From Mantis religiosa (taxonomy: Eukaryota; Arthropoda; Insecta; Mantodea; Mantidae): DNA of 64,000 nt. Position 1 is the first letter of the stretch; each line of letters starts with the position of its first letter. Below, piece after piece: positions 44,622-57,235 of the stretch. Below the pieces are notes generated by a model. It did no database searches and was not told the origin of the DNA. It saw only the letters and a program-made list of their open reading frames with translations. The position numbers and the translations under genes are program-made. The DNA lies in contig CM060955.1 of the NCBI GenBank assembly GCA_030765055.1, positions 103,836,201-103,900,200 on the forward strand, read 5' to 3'.

Positions 44622-45037
44622 TGTCGCCGAGGCATTCTTGAGCGACGGACCGCGGCCAGCGCGTGGATACGGTACTGGACGCTTGCCGAGAGAGAGAGAG
44701 GGAAGTAGAGGGAAACAGAAAGTGACAGATAGTTTGCAATTTCTCGCTGTGGTCGTGATTATTATCGAACGATCCACTGAATTTTAGAACAATGGCTGGA
44801 GGTATAAATAAGCCGCAAGGTGTGAGAACAGTCAGTTGTTAATTAGGTGTGGAGCTGTGTGGACATTCGTGAGTGTGCCGCAGTTTACGTGTGGCAGACG
44901 ACCTTCAGGACTGCGTTTGCGTATGTGACGTCATTTCGCTGCTCTAAGGGGTGTATAAAGCGTCTTTTTACTGAAATAAAGAGCATTTTAAATTTCTAAC
45001 TACAAGACTTTTAATTTTTGGTACCCACAAAGTCACA
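44622..45037 (+). mobile_element. Solo LTR (family L), best copy
   Basis: Starts TGTCGCCGAGGC and ends CCCACAAAGTCACA (TG...CA). It is flanked by ATAT at 44618-44621 and 45038-45041 as a 4 bp duplication. A TATA box (GGTATAAATAAGCCGC, 44802 on) and a poly(A) signal (GAAATAAAGAGC, 44973) are placed as in an LTR promoter. No gag-pol sequence adjoins, so it is a solo LTR, probably Gypsy-type from the 4 bp duplication. Confidence 0.8.
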
Positions 45038-45041
45038 ATAT

Positions 45042-47640
45042 TTTCATACTCTCTACAAAATTTCACATGTGTATATACTTGGTAATAAGTAGATTACGGA
45101 GCCTGTTCACATAATGAATGAAAGAATTAAGGCTTTACTTTACTTATTTTTATTACAACTTCTAATCTACATATAAATTTGGTGCAGAATTTTTTCTGTA
45201 AATTAGCATTTTGATATTTCGACGCATATGCGTATATTATAAATAGTATAACTAAACATGAAATTCTTTCAAATAACAAAGTTATTGATATTGGTCTATG
45301 TCTTTTAGTATATATCTATGCTTTTGTATAAATATTTGCATGCACAGTATAACTAAGAAACGAAAAGTTCGTTAGATAACAATTTTGGCAATTGAATTTT
45401 CAATCATGCGACAAGAAGAGTTATAACGGCCTTAGCTATTTTCTCAAAGATGGCTTTAAAGAGCTGTCTAAGATACTATACGTATATTTATGCCATTTAT
45501 GCGATTTATGAAGTATTATTGTGTCTTGAAGTCTACTTCATTCCGAAGTCCCTCGTGTAAATTTGGATAACAGGTAAACCATGAGAAAAATACAAAAACA
45601 CATTGCACAGAAAATGCAAATTACCTTAAACAACAGTTTATTTGAAATCACTTTCCCATACATTATCATGTTCAAAGCTAAATAGAATCTAAATGTTTAC
45701 AAATGCTTAGAGGATTGTGCAACATTCAATCGCAGAGTTCGTTTTCAGCCAGCAGATTCCAATAGCGTTTTTACTTCTGAGATATGTAGTGAAAGGTTGG
45801 CAGAGGCTGTCAAAATGAAATTCCTTCACACAATTGACTTGTCTGTCGAGAACCATTTGCGAGCAGTAATCCTATTCTCAGGGGATGTAATACGCAGAGA
45901 GCAGCGGATCGAGATGGCCTCCTTTATTGAACAAACATAAGGAAGGCCTTGGAGGGGAAACGGAAACAAGAAGAGAGCGCCACTGTAATAACTAAAATTA
46001 CTGCACGCGTGCCCGAGAAAGTTCTTGTGTGTAGTCCAGTCTTTAATCCCATCTTCATGCCATTGTTTTCCCAGCTGTTGCAAAGTGTTACGGCTAGAGG
46101 CGCCACCGTCCTGGCCAAATTACATCACAGATCGATTTATCTCTCCAACAAGAGCAGCGGCTAAAGTTATATGAGTTTTGTTACCGGTACATGCAGCGTG
46201 CCCCAAATATTTCGGCTGCTAGCAACTTTGGGTGATGATGAAGCCAGCTGTGTACCTTGTTTGTTTTCAAGAACAATCCTCTGAATGTACACAATATAGG
46301 TCCTAACTCCTTTAGTCAACACTAACTCTGCTGGCACAAGTGCATCGTGGTGTACACTTTAAACACGAACTTAGGGGATGGTCATATCTTAAAGTCAAAT
46401 CCAAGTTTTAGATCCTATTTGTATTACCAGCTGCCTCTACCAGAACTGGGCGATGTTATACGCTCTTGGTGGGATTCATAATTAAACTAACTTTCCACTC
46501 ATTGGATACTGAAACTCCTAAACCTCTGAGATTTGTATTTTTACGCTAGATCATAGAAAAATGTTTTAATCCTCCAAGTACTGACTTGCATATTTATTGC
46601 TAGAGATGTCCAATGTAATCATATAATTCATCTGTCCCAAAATAGTAGTCGCATTCCATCACGAGCTTCTATTGTTAAGAACGAGAATATAACAATTCAG
46701 ACACTGATCGTTGATGTTTGCACTGATAATAGCCTATAAACCGATGTAGCAGTCTGGGATGCAAAACCAACACTGAACTTAACAGGAGAACAGAAGCGTA
46801 TCAATTTTGTTTATCAATGCTGGATCCAGCAATTTATATTCATAGAGTAAGATTTCAGGACATATTCCATCGATTCATATTGATAAAAATGGTTTTACAT
46901 GACTGCAGAAAAAGGAACATTTTACCTTGATGCAGAAGAACTCAGTCCATACTTTACCTATCAAAATAAACGCTTCATTAGGACGGTTATATTTCTAGAA
47001 GCAGTGGCTCTTCTCTGTCTAGATTCAATGCATAACCAGTACTTTATGCTAAACTTGTGGCATTTCTGTTCATCGATCAGGAACCAGCAAAACGCAGTAG
47101 CAAAAACAGGCCTACAGGGACACTAATTATGAAACCGATCCAGTCTGTTACTGAGGATGAATGCAGCAAATGTTCACTGGGAAAGTACTCCCTATAAAGT
47201 CAAATTGTCCATCATAAAAAGCTTCAAAATGCATCTATAAATGGGCCTCCAAATAGCCCGGATATGAAGGTCGTTGATTCGGCTTCTTCCATGCCAATCA
47301 GCCTCGCCAATATCAAGAGACAACATCCACAGTAGATCAACCCTTAACTGCTGTTCTAAAAGTCTTCAACGACCTGCAATACATGGTTAAATGCATCAAG
47401 GTACATGGAAAGATCTATTATAAACTGTCTCATATGGGGAAACTGCAATTGCAAAGGTGATTACCTCTAGTTCAACAGTGTGATTCCGAAGTAGTCATTA
47501 TCAGCGTATGGTGTCGTACAAAGTGTTGAATGACCAGGTCTAGTTGTGGATACTGTCAATGTTTGTTGAGTAAGACCTGAAGCTTTCCTGGCAACGAATA
47601 TGCTCAAGCTGTTCTCGGGAAGCAAGCCAGGTAAAAAGAC
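45042..47640. other. No recognised feature
   Basis: Open frames at 45826-46164 and 46899-47126 lack family resemblance. Confidence 0.45.
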
Positions 47641-47692
47641 GATTAGAAATCGACGTTTCTGGAGTGTACATCTCTCCCATCATCAGGATATT
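47641..47692 (-). ncRNA. Candidate minimal hammerhead ribozyme
   Basis: The minus strand carries every core element in order: stem I (UAUC side pairing with GAUU), CUGAUGA at 47686-47680, a stem II hairpin (GGGAG...CUCC), GAA, a palindromic ACGU that could form stem III only in a dimer, then C at the cleavage position (GAAACGUC at 47659-47652). Penelope-like retroelements are known to carry hammerheads with very short stem III. No PLE coding is adjacent here, so this may be a lone pseudo-LTR relic. Confidence 0.55.
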
Positions 47693-47699
47693 TATTACA

Positions 47700-48083
47700 T
47701 TTTATAACCACAAATGAATCACTCGATATAACATAAATATATAGAGAGACAAAACACTATCATATTCGCATTACTGAACGAAAGACAGTTTTCAGTAGCT
47801 TAAACTGGCCTTAATATAGAAATCCGTCGACTTAAGAAGCACAGATCAATACAGCTTGATAATCAAGGTAAGTAGTTACGTTTCTTTGACGCAATGTTCT
47901 ATACTCACGCCATCTCCTGACCTGGCATTTAAGTTAATGCTTGTTGAGGTTTATTAGTGTTATAAGTATTTTCATTTATATAATCTTTGTTGTCATAAAG
48001 AACTTACAAACGAAATACTACTATTATTTTGGGACATAGGTAGTATTATGTTTAAAATTTACCATTTACCGACTGTAGTTCCC
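47700..48083. other. No recognised feature
   Basis: Anonymous AT-rich sequence. Confidence 0.4.
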
Positions 48084-48096
48084 TTTAACGTTTATT

Positions 48097-48276
48097 GACC
48101 GCAAAGTGAGATTTGTAGTGGACAACACGGCGCTGGGGCGGGTTTTCTCCGGGATCTCCGGTTTCCCCTGCCATCTCATTCCACCAGTGCTCCATCTTCA
48201 TCTCATGTATCATCAGTGTCATCGCCTGCGGTGCCGTATGTAGCAAAAGCAGGCGTTAAACACTAAACATTTCATT
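48097..48276 (+). mobile_element. SINE S2, 5'-truncated, perfect 13 bp TSD
   Basis: Begins inside the S2 body (GACCGCAAAGTGAGATTTG) just after the B-box and runs to CGTTAAACACTAAACATTT. The target duplication TTTAACGTTTATT is at 48084-48096 and 48277-48289, so the truncation happened at insertion. Confidence 0.9.
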
Positions 48277-48290
48277 TTTAACGTTTATTT

Positions 48291-48303
48291 GCTGCTGCTG
48301 CTG

Positions 48304-48374
<71 letters not shown>
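48291..48374. repeat. (CTG)4(CTA)n microsatellite
   Basis: Trinucleotide run starting as CTG and changing to CTA, directly after the SINE target duplication. Confidence 0.95.
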
Positions 48375-48383
48375 GGGATTTTA

Positions 48384-48440
48384 GGGCTTATTTCGCCCAT
48401 GGGTTTATTTCACCCTGGGCTTTTTTCGCCCTATGGCTTT
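48384..48440 (+). repeat. Short tandem repeat, about 17 bp unit
   Basis: Three to four imperfect units of GGGCTTATTTCGCCCAT (AGGGCTTATTTCGCCCAT, GGGTTTATTTCACCCT, GGGCTTTTTTCGCCCTAT). A poly(T) tract follows at 48498-48530. Confidence 0.6.
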
Positions 48441-48530
48441 TTCTGGGATGTACCCTCTTCAGCCTTGACTTTGTTTTGGAATTTAGGGAAACTGTTTTTT
48501 TCTTTCTTTTTTTTTTTTTTTTTTTTTTTT

Positions 48531-50111
48531 GCAAATGTCTGTTTATTTGCATTTGAATATGTTAAGAAGTTGTTGTGTCGTGACTATTTATTATTAATAT
48601 TACATTTATTACCTTTAAACTTTTCAATTTTAAAAAGCGAATATGTATACTTAATTGCTAATTACTAATTGTATTAAGTTTTTGTGTTTTTATGGATCTT
48701 TTATTATTCTTTTCCATATATATTTTTGTAGTAGTTTAGTATTTTTATTTTTATAGTAATTTTTTTCTATATATAATATATGTGAAGTATGTGCAAGTAT
48801 TTGATATTTAATTCATATAGTATTTAAACAGAATTCTTTCGGCGCAAGCGATCATATATCCAGTTGTTGACGGTCCTGATAAACACTACCAGAAATGACT
48901 AATTGATTACTAGTTCGTCAAGATTTTGTATAAAATAGAGTGATTATTATTTTTATTATTATTATTTTTCACTGTCATCCAAAAATTTTATACAGATAAT
49001 TCACGTTTTTATGCATGGATGCAGTTATCTTACTGTATCAATACATGCAATTATAACATGTGGTTTACACTTTATATCTATTTAGAGCAATGTATTATTA
49101 GAGATTTAGGTCTAAAGTAATTTTATGATAGTTATTCATTATTTTTCGGTACTAGCAACATATATTGCAGTTGCAGGGGCGCTGTAAAGACTAATGTAGA
49201 CTGTAAACTCTAAGGACCTCGCACTCATTTGAGTATCATGTCACCATTGTATTTAAGTAAAAAATACAGTCTTTTAAATGGGACAATGCATTGTATGTTT
49301 GAAACAATACAACTTTATAAATAGGGAACTTTCTTGTTTATACTTATATTGCATACATTGTATGTACGTTCTTTAATACCTGTAGAAACCTGCAAACTTG
49401 TAACATTTTCGACCAAATTCGCCATGCATATTCTTCTGAATAAGAGTTAGATTACATCGGGTTGCTATCACAAAAACCGCCCCTAATGGAAGAGGGGCGG
49501 AAAGTATCCCGCAGGAAACAGTTTTGAGGTTTTAGAGCATGAACAGATCCATTCTCTAAATACGTTTGTGGAATAACAGCATAGATCATGTTCTCTTCCG
49601 TCTTCTACGAGGATATAAAAAGCTACCCCTAAAGGGAGAAGGGTGGATATGCATCAATGGGGAGAATTTTTGGGATGATCAATACGAATGAGCTTGTTTT
49701 CTCAAAATAAACGCTGCTACTCCATTCTTTAAGTTTTGGTAAAATGCCAAGGGGGTTGGCCAAGAAATCAAAAACATATTTTGATAAGTCTTTGTAAATA
49801 AAGCCATTAATCTTTCTAACAAACCTAGTTTGTAAAACATATAATTTTAATTCCCAAACTTCTAAGGAACAAAAAGTGTTTGACAACATATGTTAGTATC
49901 ATAAAATATCTAATGCATTGCACTCATAATATATTCTCTACTCACTCGTGTATAAAATGACCTGTAAACATTTATTCTTCTATTTACTTTATGTTAATAG
50001 AGATAATAATAATTTGTAGAAATTTTGTTATATATTTGTTTGTAAGTAGAATTAAAACAAGGTAATTATTTTGGCTCAAACTATTCTGCTAGAAACAAAT
50101 GACTGTATTAA
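48531..50111. other. No gene; GC-rich hairpin at 49477-49501
   Basis: CCGCCCCTAATGGAAGAGGG then GCGG forms an 8 bp stem. A related but weaker hairpin (ACCCCTAAAGGGAGAAGGGT) lies about 140 bp downstream at 49625. Otherwise anonymous. Confidence 0.4.
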
Positions 50112-50365
50112 AAAAAAATGTGCGTAATATAGAATAACGTTTTGCAATTGTGATTTGAACAACTGCATTATTATAAAGCTTTGGAAAATTCAGTTTGCGG
50201 TCCCTGAGCGCCAAGAGGACTCCAAGGGTGCGGGAGAGAGGGAAATATGAAAAGAGTGGGGGCAGCGAGGTGGCAACGCTGAAGGCTCTAACGCATCTGA
50301 TTCGCTACAAGCTAGAGCTCTTTCAATTTGAGACATACAGTAGTCAGTTCTTTGTTAACATTCTC
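50112..50365 (+). repeat. Dispersed repeat D, copy 2
   Basis: Colinear with 36753-37040 (GAGAGAGGGAAATATGAAAA, GGCAACGCTGAAGG, ACGCATCTGATTCGCT). Confidence 0.6.
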
Positions 50366-51030
50366 ACAACCGCCTTAATGCTGCACCAATAAGCGTATCT
50401 TCACCTCCTAACCTATATTATCAGTTAAAAAACCGATGCAGATGGAGTTGGCAGTCCTTATTCTAAGCCATCGATTCTAAAACACAAGGCACTGCCTGAA
50501 AATTTGAGGAAAACATCTCAATAAGTTTTCACTCAAAGCTAAGTTTTGTTAATGTATAGGTTTTTTAATATATAACCAGCTTTTGTATACCGTATGCTAA
50601 AAGTGTTTTAAGTAATGCTCCAAATCATTTTGGAGACTCAATGAGTTCAAATAATCTTTTACTTGTCTGCTTTGCTGAACGAAGATATACTTGAACGCAC
50701 CAATGTCCCCAATATTTTACCAAAAAAAATGCTTGCTACTCTACGGGAACCGTCCTTAATTTATATGATGATGTAAACAAAGCGGAAAAAATGTATTACT
50801 CTGTAGGTGACTGTGATTAAAGGGAATAGTCGCGTCATTGATATGCGCACTATATTTTACATCCGCAGAGAGTTACAAGGCTAAACAGCCAAAGATGTCG
50901 CACACGTACACGTTCTTCTATTTACATTTCCACATAAACATAGGATGGCTTCGGTATAGGTGTGGATACTTTCTCATGGAAATTTAACGAGGTTGCATGA
51001 ACTGTCTACATTCGGTGCATTTGTACTGTC
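50366..51030. other. No recognised feature
   Basis: Anonymous AT-rich sequence. Confidence 0.4.
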
Positions 51031-51258
51031 GCCCGCTTTGGTAGCGGGGTGGTAGCATGTCTGCCTCACGTTCAAGAGGCCCCGAGTTTGAATCTCATCA
51101 GGGTGAGTTACCTGGATAAGGTTTTCCGGGGGTTTCCCTTATCCTGTAAAGACGAATGTCGGATAGCTCTACGCTCCATGGACCCCAAACTCATTTGAGC
51201 AATATTTTATCCATTCCATTCATCGTCCGATATGACTTAACGTTGGAGGACGTAAATT

Positions 51259-51260
<2 letters not shown>
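51031..51260 (+). mobile_element. SINE S1 copy with (AT)n tail
   Basis: S1 head GCCCGCTTTGGTAGCGGGGT, B-box GAGTTTGAATCTC, end GTTGGAGGACGTAAATTAC, running directly into an AT dinucleotide run of about 50 bp (51261-51310). The opposite-strand partner at 51631 lies 370 bp away. Confidence 0.88.

Positions 51261-51310
<50 letters not shown>
51261..51310. repeat. (AT)n microsatellite at SINE tail
   Basis: Uninterrupted AT run between the SINE tail and the start of LTR copy 3. Confidence 0.95.
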
Positions 51311-51312
<2 letters not shown>

Positions 51313-51553
51313 CCGCGAGCCATTACTGCGATAGCGCATCCGGTGCCTACAAAAGGACAGATAGTGCAGCGCGGAGATAAGAGGCTTGCTGAAACAGATC
51401 AAGTTAGATGACTGGAAGGTTCGTGTTTCGTCTGGTGCCGTCTTGTTTGTTGCAGAAAATTCGATTAATTTCTAGAAATATGAGTAGAGGTATATAAAGA
51501 AGTCGCGACAGACGGAGTCGTAATCGGAACTTGAGAATCGTCCGCGTGTAACG

Positions 51554-51556
<3 letters not shown>

Positions 51557-51620
<64 letters not shown>

Positions 51621-51630
51621 TGTGTGTGTG
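51557..51630. repeat. (TG)n microsatellite at SINE tail
   Basis: Nearly pure TG run of about 74 bp abutting the 3' end of the minus-strand SINE; it probably grew from the SINE tail. Confidence 0.95.
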
Positions 51631-51858
51631 TAATTTACGTCCTACAAAATTAAGTCATATCCGACCATAAATGGAATGGGTGAAATGATGCTAAAATGAG
51701 CCCAGGGTCCATGGAGCTTAGTTACCCAACAGTCGTCTTTCAGGATAAGGGAAACCCCGGTAAAAAACCTTATCCAGGTAACTCATTCTGACCGAGATTT
51801 GAACTCGAGACCTCTTGAACGTGAGGCAGACACGCTACCACCACGCTGCCGAGGCGGG
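51631..51858 (-). mobile_element. SINE S1 copy (minus) nested in LTR
   Basis: Full S1 on the minus strand (head CCCGCCTCGGCAGCGTGG, B-box GAGTTCAAATCTCGG) ending TGTAGGACGTAAATTAC, then AC repeats. No clean target duplication was found. Confidence 0.88.
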
Positions 51859-52031
51859 TGAACTGTCTTTTGAAAGTGAACTCTTTAGTTTGTGGTCGAC
51901 GACCTTGAAGATTGTATATGTTACGTCATTCTGATACTTTAAGGGTTAACCAAAGTGTTTCTATGTAAATAAAGGGCAATTCGGAATGTCTGCAAATTGT
52001 AATTTTAATTTTACGAACCCACAAAGTCACA

Positions 52032-55000
52032 GAATGAAAATTTATATTTGTAATTGCGAGCAATTGCTTCAAACGTGAACTGGAGCTAGGGGTGATTCAG
52101 CAATAATAAGCCCGCAGTCTCTTTTCCTGTGTAGCCATTCGAGAGAAGGGGCAGTTGATGGAAAGAAAGAAAGAAACTACCCCGGAATCAACATTGATTG
52201 TCTATATGTTGAACCTAGCACACTGACACCATGCAATGAAATAGAATTCTATTTAATACCAAACAGTGCAGCTGTAGGAACTGCCTTCTGTTTACTCAGC
52301 GTAAAGGACTGTGGTGGGGACAGAAGGACTGCAGCAAAGCAGGACTTGGGAAAGGTTAGAAGTACTTTTTTATGCCGGGGTCACAAAATGTGCAGCGAAG
52401 GAAGTTTATCGAAAATTGAATTCTCCCTTTATAACGCATTCATGGAAATGGTCAGCGGCGTGACCGTTTGAATCAGAATTAAATCACACGTTTCATGGGG
52501 TTTAGCCATTCTCTTTTTCAATTTTCCTCCACACTCGGGACATACCCACATAAATAACACAAGCCTCGTTTCAGTGGACCACAGAACTATATACGTGTGC
52601 GACTTTCTCTGGCATGCTAGCACTTTTATCCTCTTTCATCTAGATTTGCGTAGTGCGCTTGCGTCACGCTTTCGGCGCGCGCAGCCTGGAAACATTAAAA
52701 TGTATGAGTTGTATAGGAAAGTAGGTGATTACGGAGAGAAATGGTATACTGTGATCTGACTACAGCAGCTTTGGGTCGTTTTTTTAAATCTATAGGTCAG
52801 TTATCCTGTGAATATTTCTGTTCATTTTCACGGTGATATTCACTCTTTTGGGAAGAGCATAATTTACATTTCAAGGATTCAGTATCAAGATTTTCACAAA
52901 ATTTCTCCGACATAAACTGTTCCTTATTGAAAAACCTTCCTAACCTTTTATTTTACAATGAAGGCTCGAAAGAATTTGATTAAAGTGTACTACATTTCAG
53001 ATATTAACATATAAACTGAAATATTAATCTACATTTTCTATCAAATCCGTGACGAACTTCATTCCAATAGAATATATAACTCAGGAATATTCGTCGTTAT
53101 CATGAATTGTTAAATGATTAATGATGATAAAAAGTCTTGGAAAATTGTCCAGCATACTCGAGAATGTACAAATTTGCTTTTGTCCGCTTACAGTTTGTTT
53201 TCTAGGAACCATTGCTAAGTTCAGTTTGTAATTTCAAGAAGCAAAATGACATATTTTAATATGTGAAACGTAAACCGACTTCACTACAGCTGCTTGTGTT
53301 GGTAATTCATTTTGCGTGAACTGTTTGACAGTAGAACGCTTCTACGCTTAGTTTATATTACGATGTTTACTAGATATTAGTAATACTTGTGAAGTTTTGG
53401 TATTATTGTCAATGATAAGCTAGCAGTCTGCCTTCAGTTTACCTCGTGTCTTTTCTCCTGTGCAAATATATTTCGGTACGGATAAGTTAAACATGAGCTA
53501 TGCGTATGCAACTAAGAATTACTAAGCAATTGAAACATTTAAATGTTAATATTGTGGTGAAGCTATACTCTCTTGTCTATTCTCTGTGGCATTATTTATT
53601 ATGTAGATGTTGGTATGGCTACCGGACCCGGAATGAGGATAGATTCCTGCTTTGTGCATGGCGTTTGTTATTGTCTTTTCTTGGTGAACCTTGTTAGGAA
53701 ATAGACGCATAGTAGGATATAGTGCAACCACATCTCTTCTGAATCCAACTTAAAAGTTAACTGTGTTTTTGTTTATTGTAATTGTATGTAAATTTTTCTA
53801 AATGTGTTTAAATCAAAGTAATTTTCGTTTTTTTAAATTGTAATTTAGATGCCACCTGATAAAACGATCTTTTGGTGTAGCGAAGCCTCTCATGCCATTC
53901 GAATTGACTCTTTAATACCATCTAGTTACGTTCCCCCCCAGTTCGTAATTAACGTCAATTAAAATAGTTACGACAATATGCAAGTTTATGTCGTAGTTAA
54001 ATAAATCGAAGTTGAAATAACTATGACTATATTTATTATTACATTTTAGTTTCAAAAACGCTTCTTAACATTTAGTTTGGTTTATTTGAACCTAAAAGTT
54101 GTCAATGGATATGTATAATTCATTATATTGATTACAATTAATCACTGAAGGCAGAAATACCAAAAGGAGGCAGGTGCTACAGTCTTAAGCAGATGCTTCA
54201 TTACGATGTTTGTATTTTTAATACATTACTGATAGCCAACTTTATATTGATGTATAACACATTGTTAATGGTGTAGTTGTTCGTCAAATTGGTTTGCTGG
54301 CGTCAATGTCGGTCTAAATATAATTATGTTGAACATTTGCGTTTTGATTCAGTTGATTGTAGTCGACCTCAGAACGATTCTACCACAGTTGTACCTTGTT
54401 GGGGTACGATAACATCAACATTGATCTGTTGACAAGGGGAACTGGTTGTCGGGTGTGATGAATCACAGTTTCAATTCAACAACGCTGATGGATGTAGGTG
54501 AGACATTGGGTTCCATTTGAAAATTGGAGCTCACTTATGATCCCTTTTAATCTCTCTCTCTCTCTATCGGCCTAGACAATTTTATATTACCATTTTGAAA
54601 TGTATCTGTGATACATTCACGTGACATTCTTCATTCTCGTGTATCGTCAGTTTTCCTTTGAAAGCTATTCCTGTAAAAGTTTTTTTCTCTTCTGGTTTTA
54701 GTTCAAAGGTTGGTAATTCTTCTAAGAGAAGACGTATGTACAATAATAAACATGTACTTAATTCTTCACGAGCATGTTAATGTTTTGACTGCAGCGTTTC
54801 TACAACCAGTTTTCCATTTATTTTGACTTTTTGCACATAATAGTATATCCATTTTAATTTATAAAAGATTTCTAAAACTGTATCACTCCACTCGTGCTGA
54901 TATAATATGCAATGGTATATATTTATAAGAAAATTCTAAACCACCTCTGCTTCCGCTTCCTTATCTGGTCAATTCACTTTATGCTTCTCTTACCATTATC

Positions 55001-55226
55001 TTTCATTACTGGACTTGAATCGATGTGTATTCATAGACTACTGATTGTCAGTTGTTTAAAAGTAAAGCAATAAGGAATTAATTTATCCAGGGGCTGGAAA
55101 GTACCATTGTTACAATGCAAACCTTACATCCACTCTAATAAAATGCTTCTTTTGCCGTTCTCCTACACCTAAACTTTGTTCATTGGCTAGGGCGCAATTC
55201 TCGGTTTGGAATTCAAACTGAAATAT
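52032..55226. other. No recognised feature
   Basis: Over 3 kb with only short chance frames (for example 52429-52759, 53500-53731) and no repeat match in this window. Confidence 0.5.
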
Positions 55227-55450
55227 TGTGACTTTGTGGATTCGTAGTCCAAGTTGCAGAAATTCAAAACATTCTTTATCTCTCTATAAATATACTTAGT
55301 ACACTTGCAGATTACAGCAGAATTGCGTAGCATACACAATTGCAATCTACCAAGGTCGTTGAACACAAATAAAGAGTTCACTTCCAAACACACCAGTTTC
55401 AATTATAACTCTCGTTTACAACAAAACTCTGTTTACAACTGTTTACGACT
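55227..55450 (-). mobile_element. Solo-LTR-like copy 4 (family L)
   Basis: The minus strand ends ATCCACAAAGTCACA at 55227 and contains AAGTGAACTCTTTATTTGTG and AACGACCTTGGTAGATTG, aligning with copy 3. The 5' limit is unclear. Confidence 0.65.
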
Positions 55451-57235
55451 TTGGTGAGTCGTTAGGCTTTCTAAATTATATTACTAGATATTTCCGGAAT
55501 ATTCTGTAACAAACAAGAAATCGAATGTAGTATAAGACACTAAAGATGTCACTAGAATTTTCCGTTAACCTCACTTTATCTGTTTTAGAATGCCTTTTAT
55601 CTGCATGCTATACTATTCTGCAACATTTAAACAAAGGAAAGTACTACAAGATCGTGTACATAGCTATGCTGAATGTTCTGTTATGTCTTGCAGAACATTA
55701 ACATTTGAATTTGTATTTAAATTTGATGTTATCTTGCTTATTTAAAAAGTAATTTTTGACAGAGTTTAATTTCTATTAGCCATTTTTATATTTTGATTAT
55801 AAGAATTTATTTGAAACCGTTATTTTAGGTTAAAATTAATTTTTGATTGTATGGATGCAAAACGAGGTTTAAGATAACAAGTGAAAGAGTGAAAGTAATT
55901 TGAAATTCAGAAGCAAGTAAAATTGAACATTAATCACGATTTTGATAACAACAAATTTAATGTAAATTTAGAAGAAATATTATTTTGGGTGTCAAATAGT
56001 GTAGAAAAGTGAATTAAAAATAAAATTTATAAATAATATTATTGACTATTACAATGCGCATAATTATAATTGGCTGTGAGTTAGACCAATAGTAAAATGT
56101 TGACTTGCCATGGCAACGTCAGGATCAGTAAATCGAGATTGGCTGAAGTGCGATTTTTCTATGCTTAACCATCGTAAAGGAAGGACGTGTGTGTGGAGGT
56201 CCCTAAGTCGGCGGAAACCGATGCGGTGCATATAACATAGCGAAAGCTACACAAATGTTTGTGAACAAGTAATTACTTTTTATGTGTTTAAGAGAGTTGT
56301 TTCAAATGATTTAGCTAAATTAAAAATATAATGTGGAAAGGAAATTATTGAAAAATTATTTCTTCTTCACACATATCCACCATTACCTCATCTACGATCG
56401 CACCCTGAAATTGGGTCTCATGTGAAAACAAAGCAGCCGAGCTAAGTTCAAGAATTGAGCTACGAGATAATCTGAGACGTTCATCGCAGCACTACAAACA
56501 TGAAATTTTCGTTACAAATGGCTTCCCAACATGGTGCATCATCATATTTACTACATCCCAATCCCAATTTATATAAATTTTGTTACATATTTCAAAGTTG
56601 TGTGTGTCTAAATGAAATATTTCCCAAAATTATATGTAAAATTTAATAAAATATACCTCTAAAAATAATTTTCACCTTTATGAAACTTCTTGCATACTGA
56701 ATACATTCTCAAATTTTACAATCGAGGGTTTTAAATTATTAAAATTTTAATATTTTCATATACCTCGTGTAAAAATAAATAGTGCGGTGTTTTATACAAG
56801 CACCTGGTGGCGGCACTGCAGCAAAGACAGAGTTACCAACTGGTAATAAACGTTTAACGATAGCGTCACTTGCAATAACCATGTTAATAATGCTTTAATT
56901 ACGACATCGGCGTCCTCCGCGACCCAGAGCGGCTCTGATCAATATCGCACTTGTTATTAGCCTCTAAAATGTTCCGAGAGCATTTTTAATTACATTGTAC
57001 ATACATGGGAACGGCACTAGTAGTCCACATCGAGTTTTGCTATGTATGTCTTTGTAGCGGTTTCATCTTTGAACCGGGCAAACCAGATATGAAATATTCA
57101 GTCTCTTTTTTTCAGTTGTTCCAAAACTACTGACCTGCAAACACGATCTCCTTACCTCTCTTTCTTCCTCCCTCTCACCCAACCAGTCTTGTCTTCTCTT
57201 TTATTTCAAAATCAGCAACAAAGCTGCATTTTATT
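55451..57235. other. No recognised feature
   Basis: Anonymous AT-rich sequence. Confidence 0.45.

Larger units (their letters stand above)
51311..52031 (+). mobile_element. Solo LTR (family L), copy 3, interrupted by a SINE
   Basis: Starts TGCCGCGAGCC and ends CCCACAAAGTCACA. A TATA box (GGTATATAAAGAAG) lies near 51490 and AAATAAAGGG near 51968. A (TG)n run and a minus-strand SINE (51557-51858) lie inside; the LTR resumes with GAACTGTC...CGACGACCTTGAAG, which aligns with copies 2 and 4. Confidence 0.75.
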
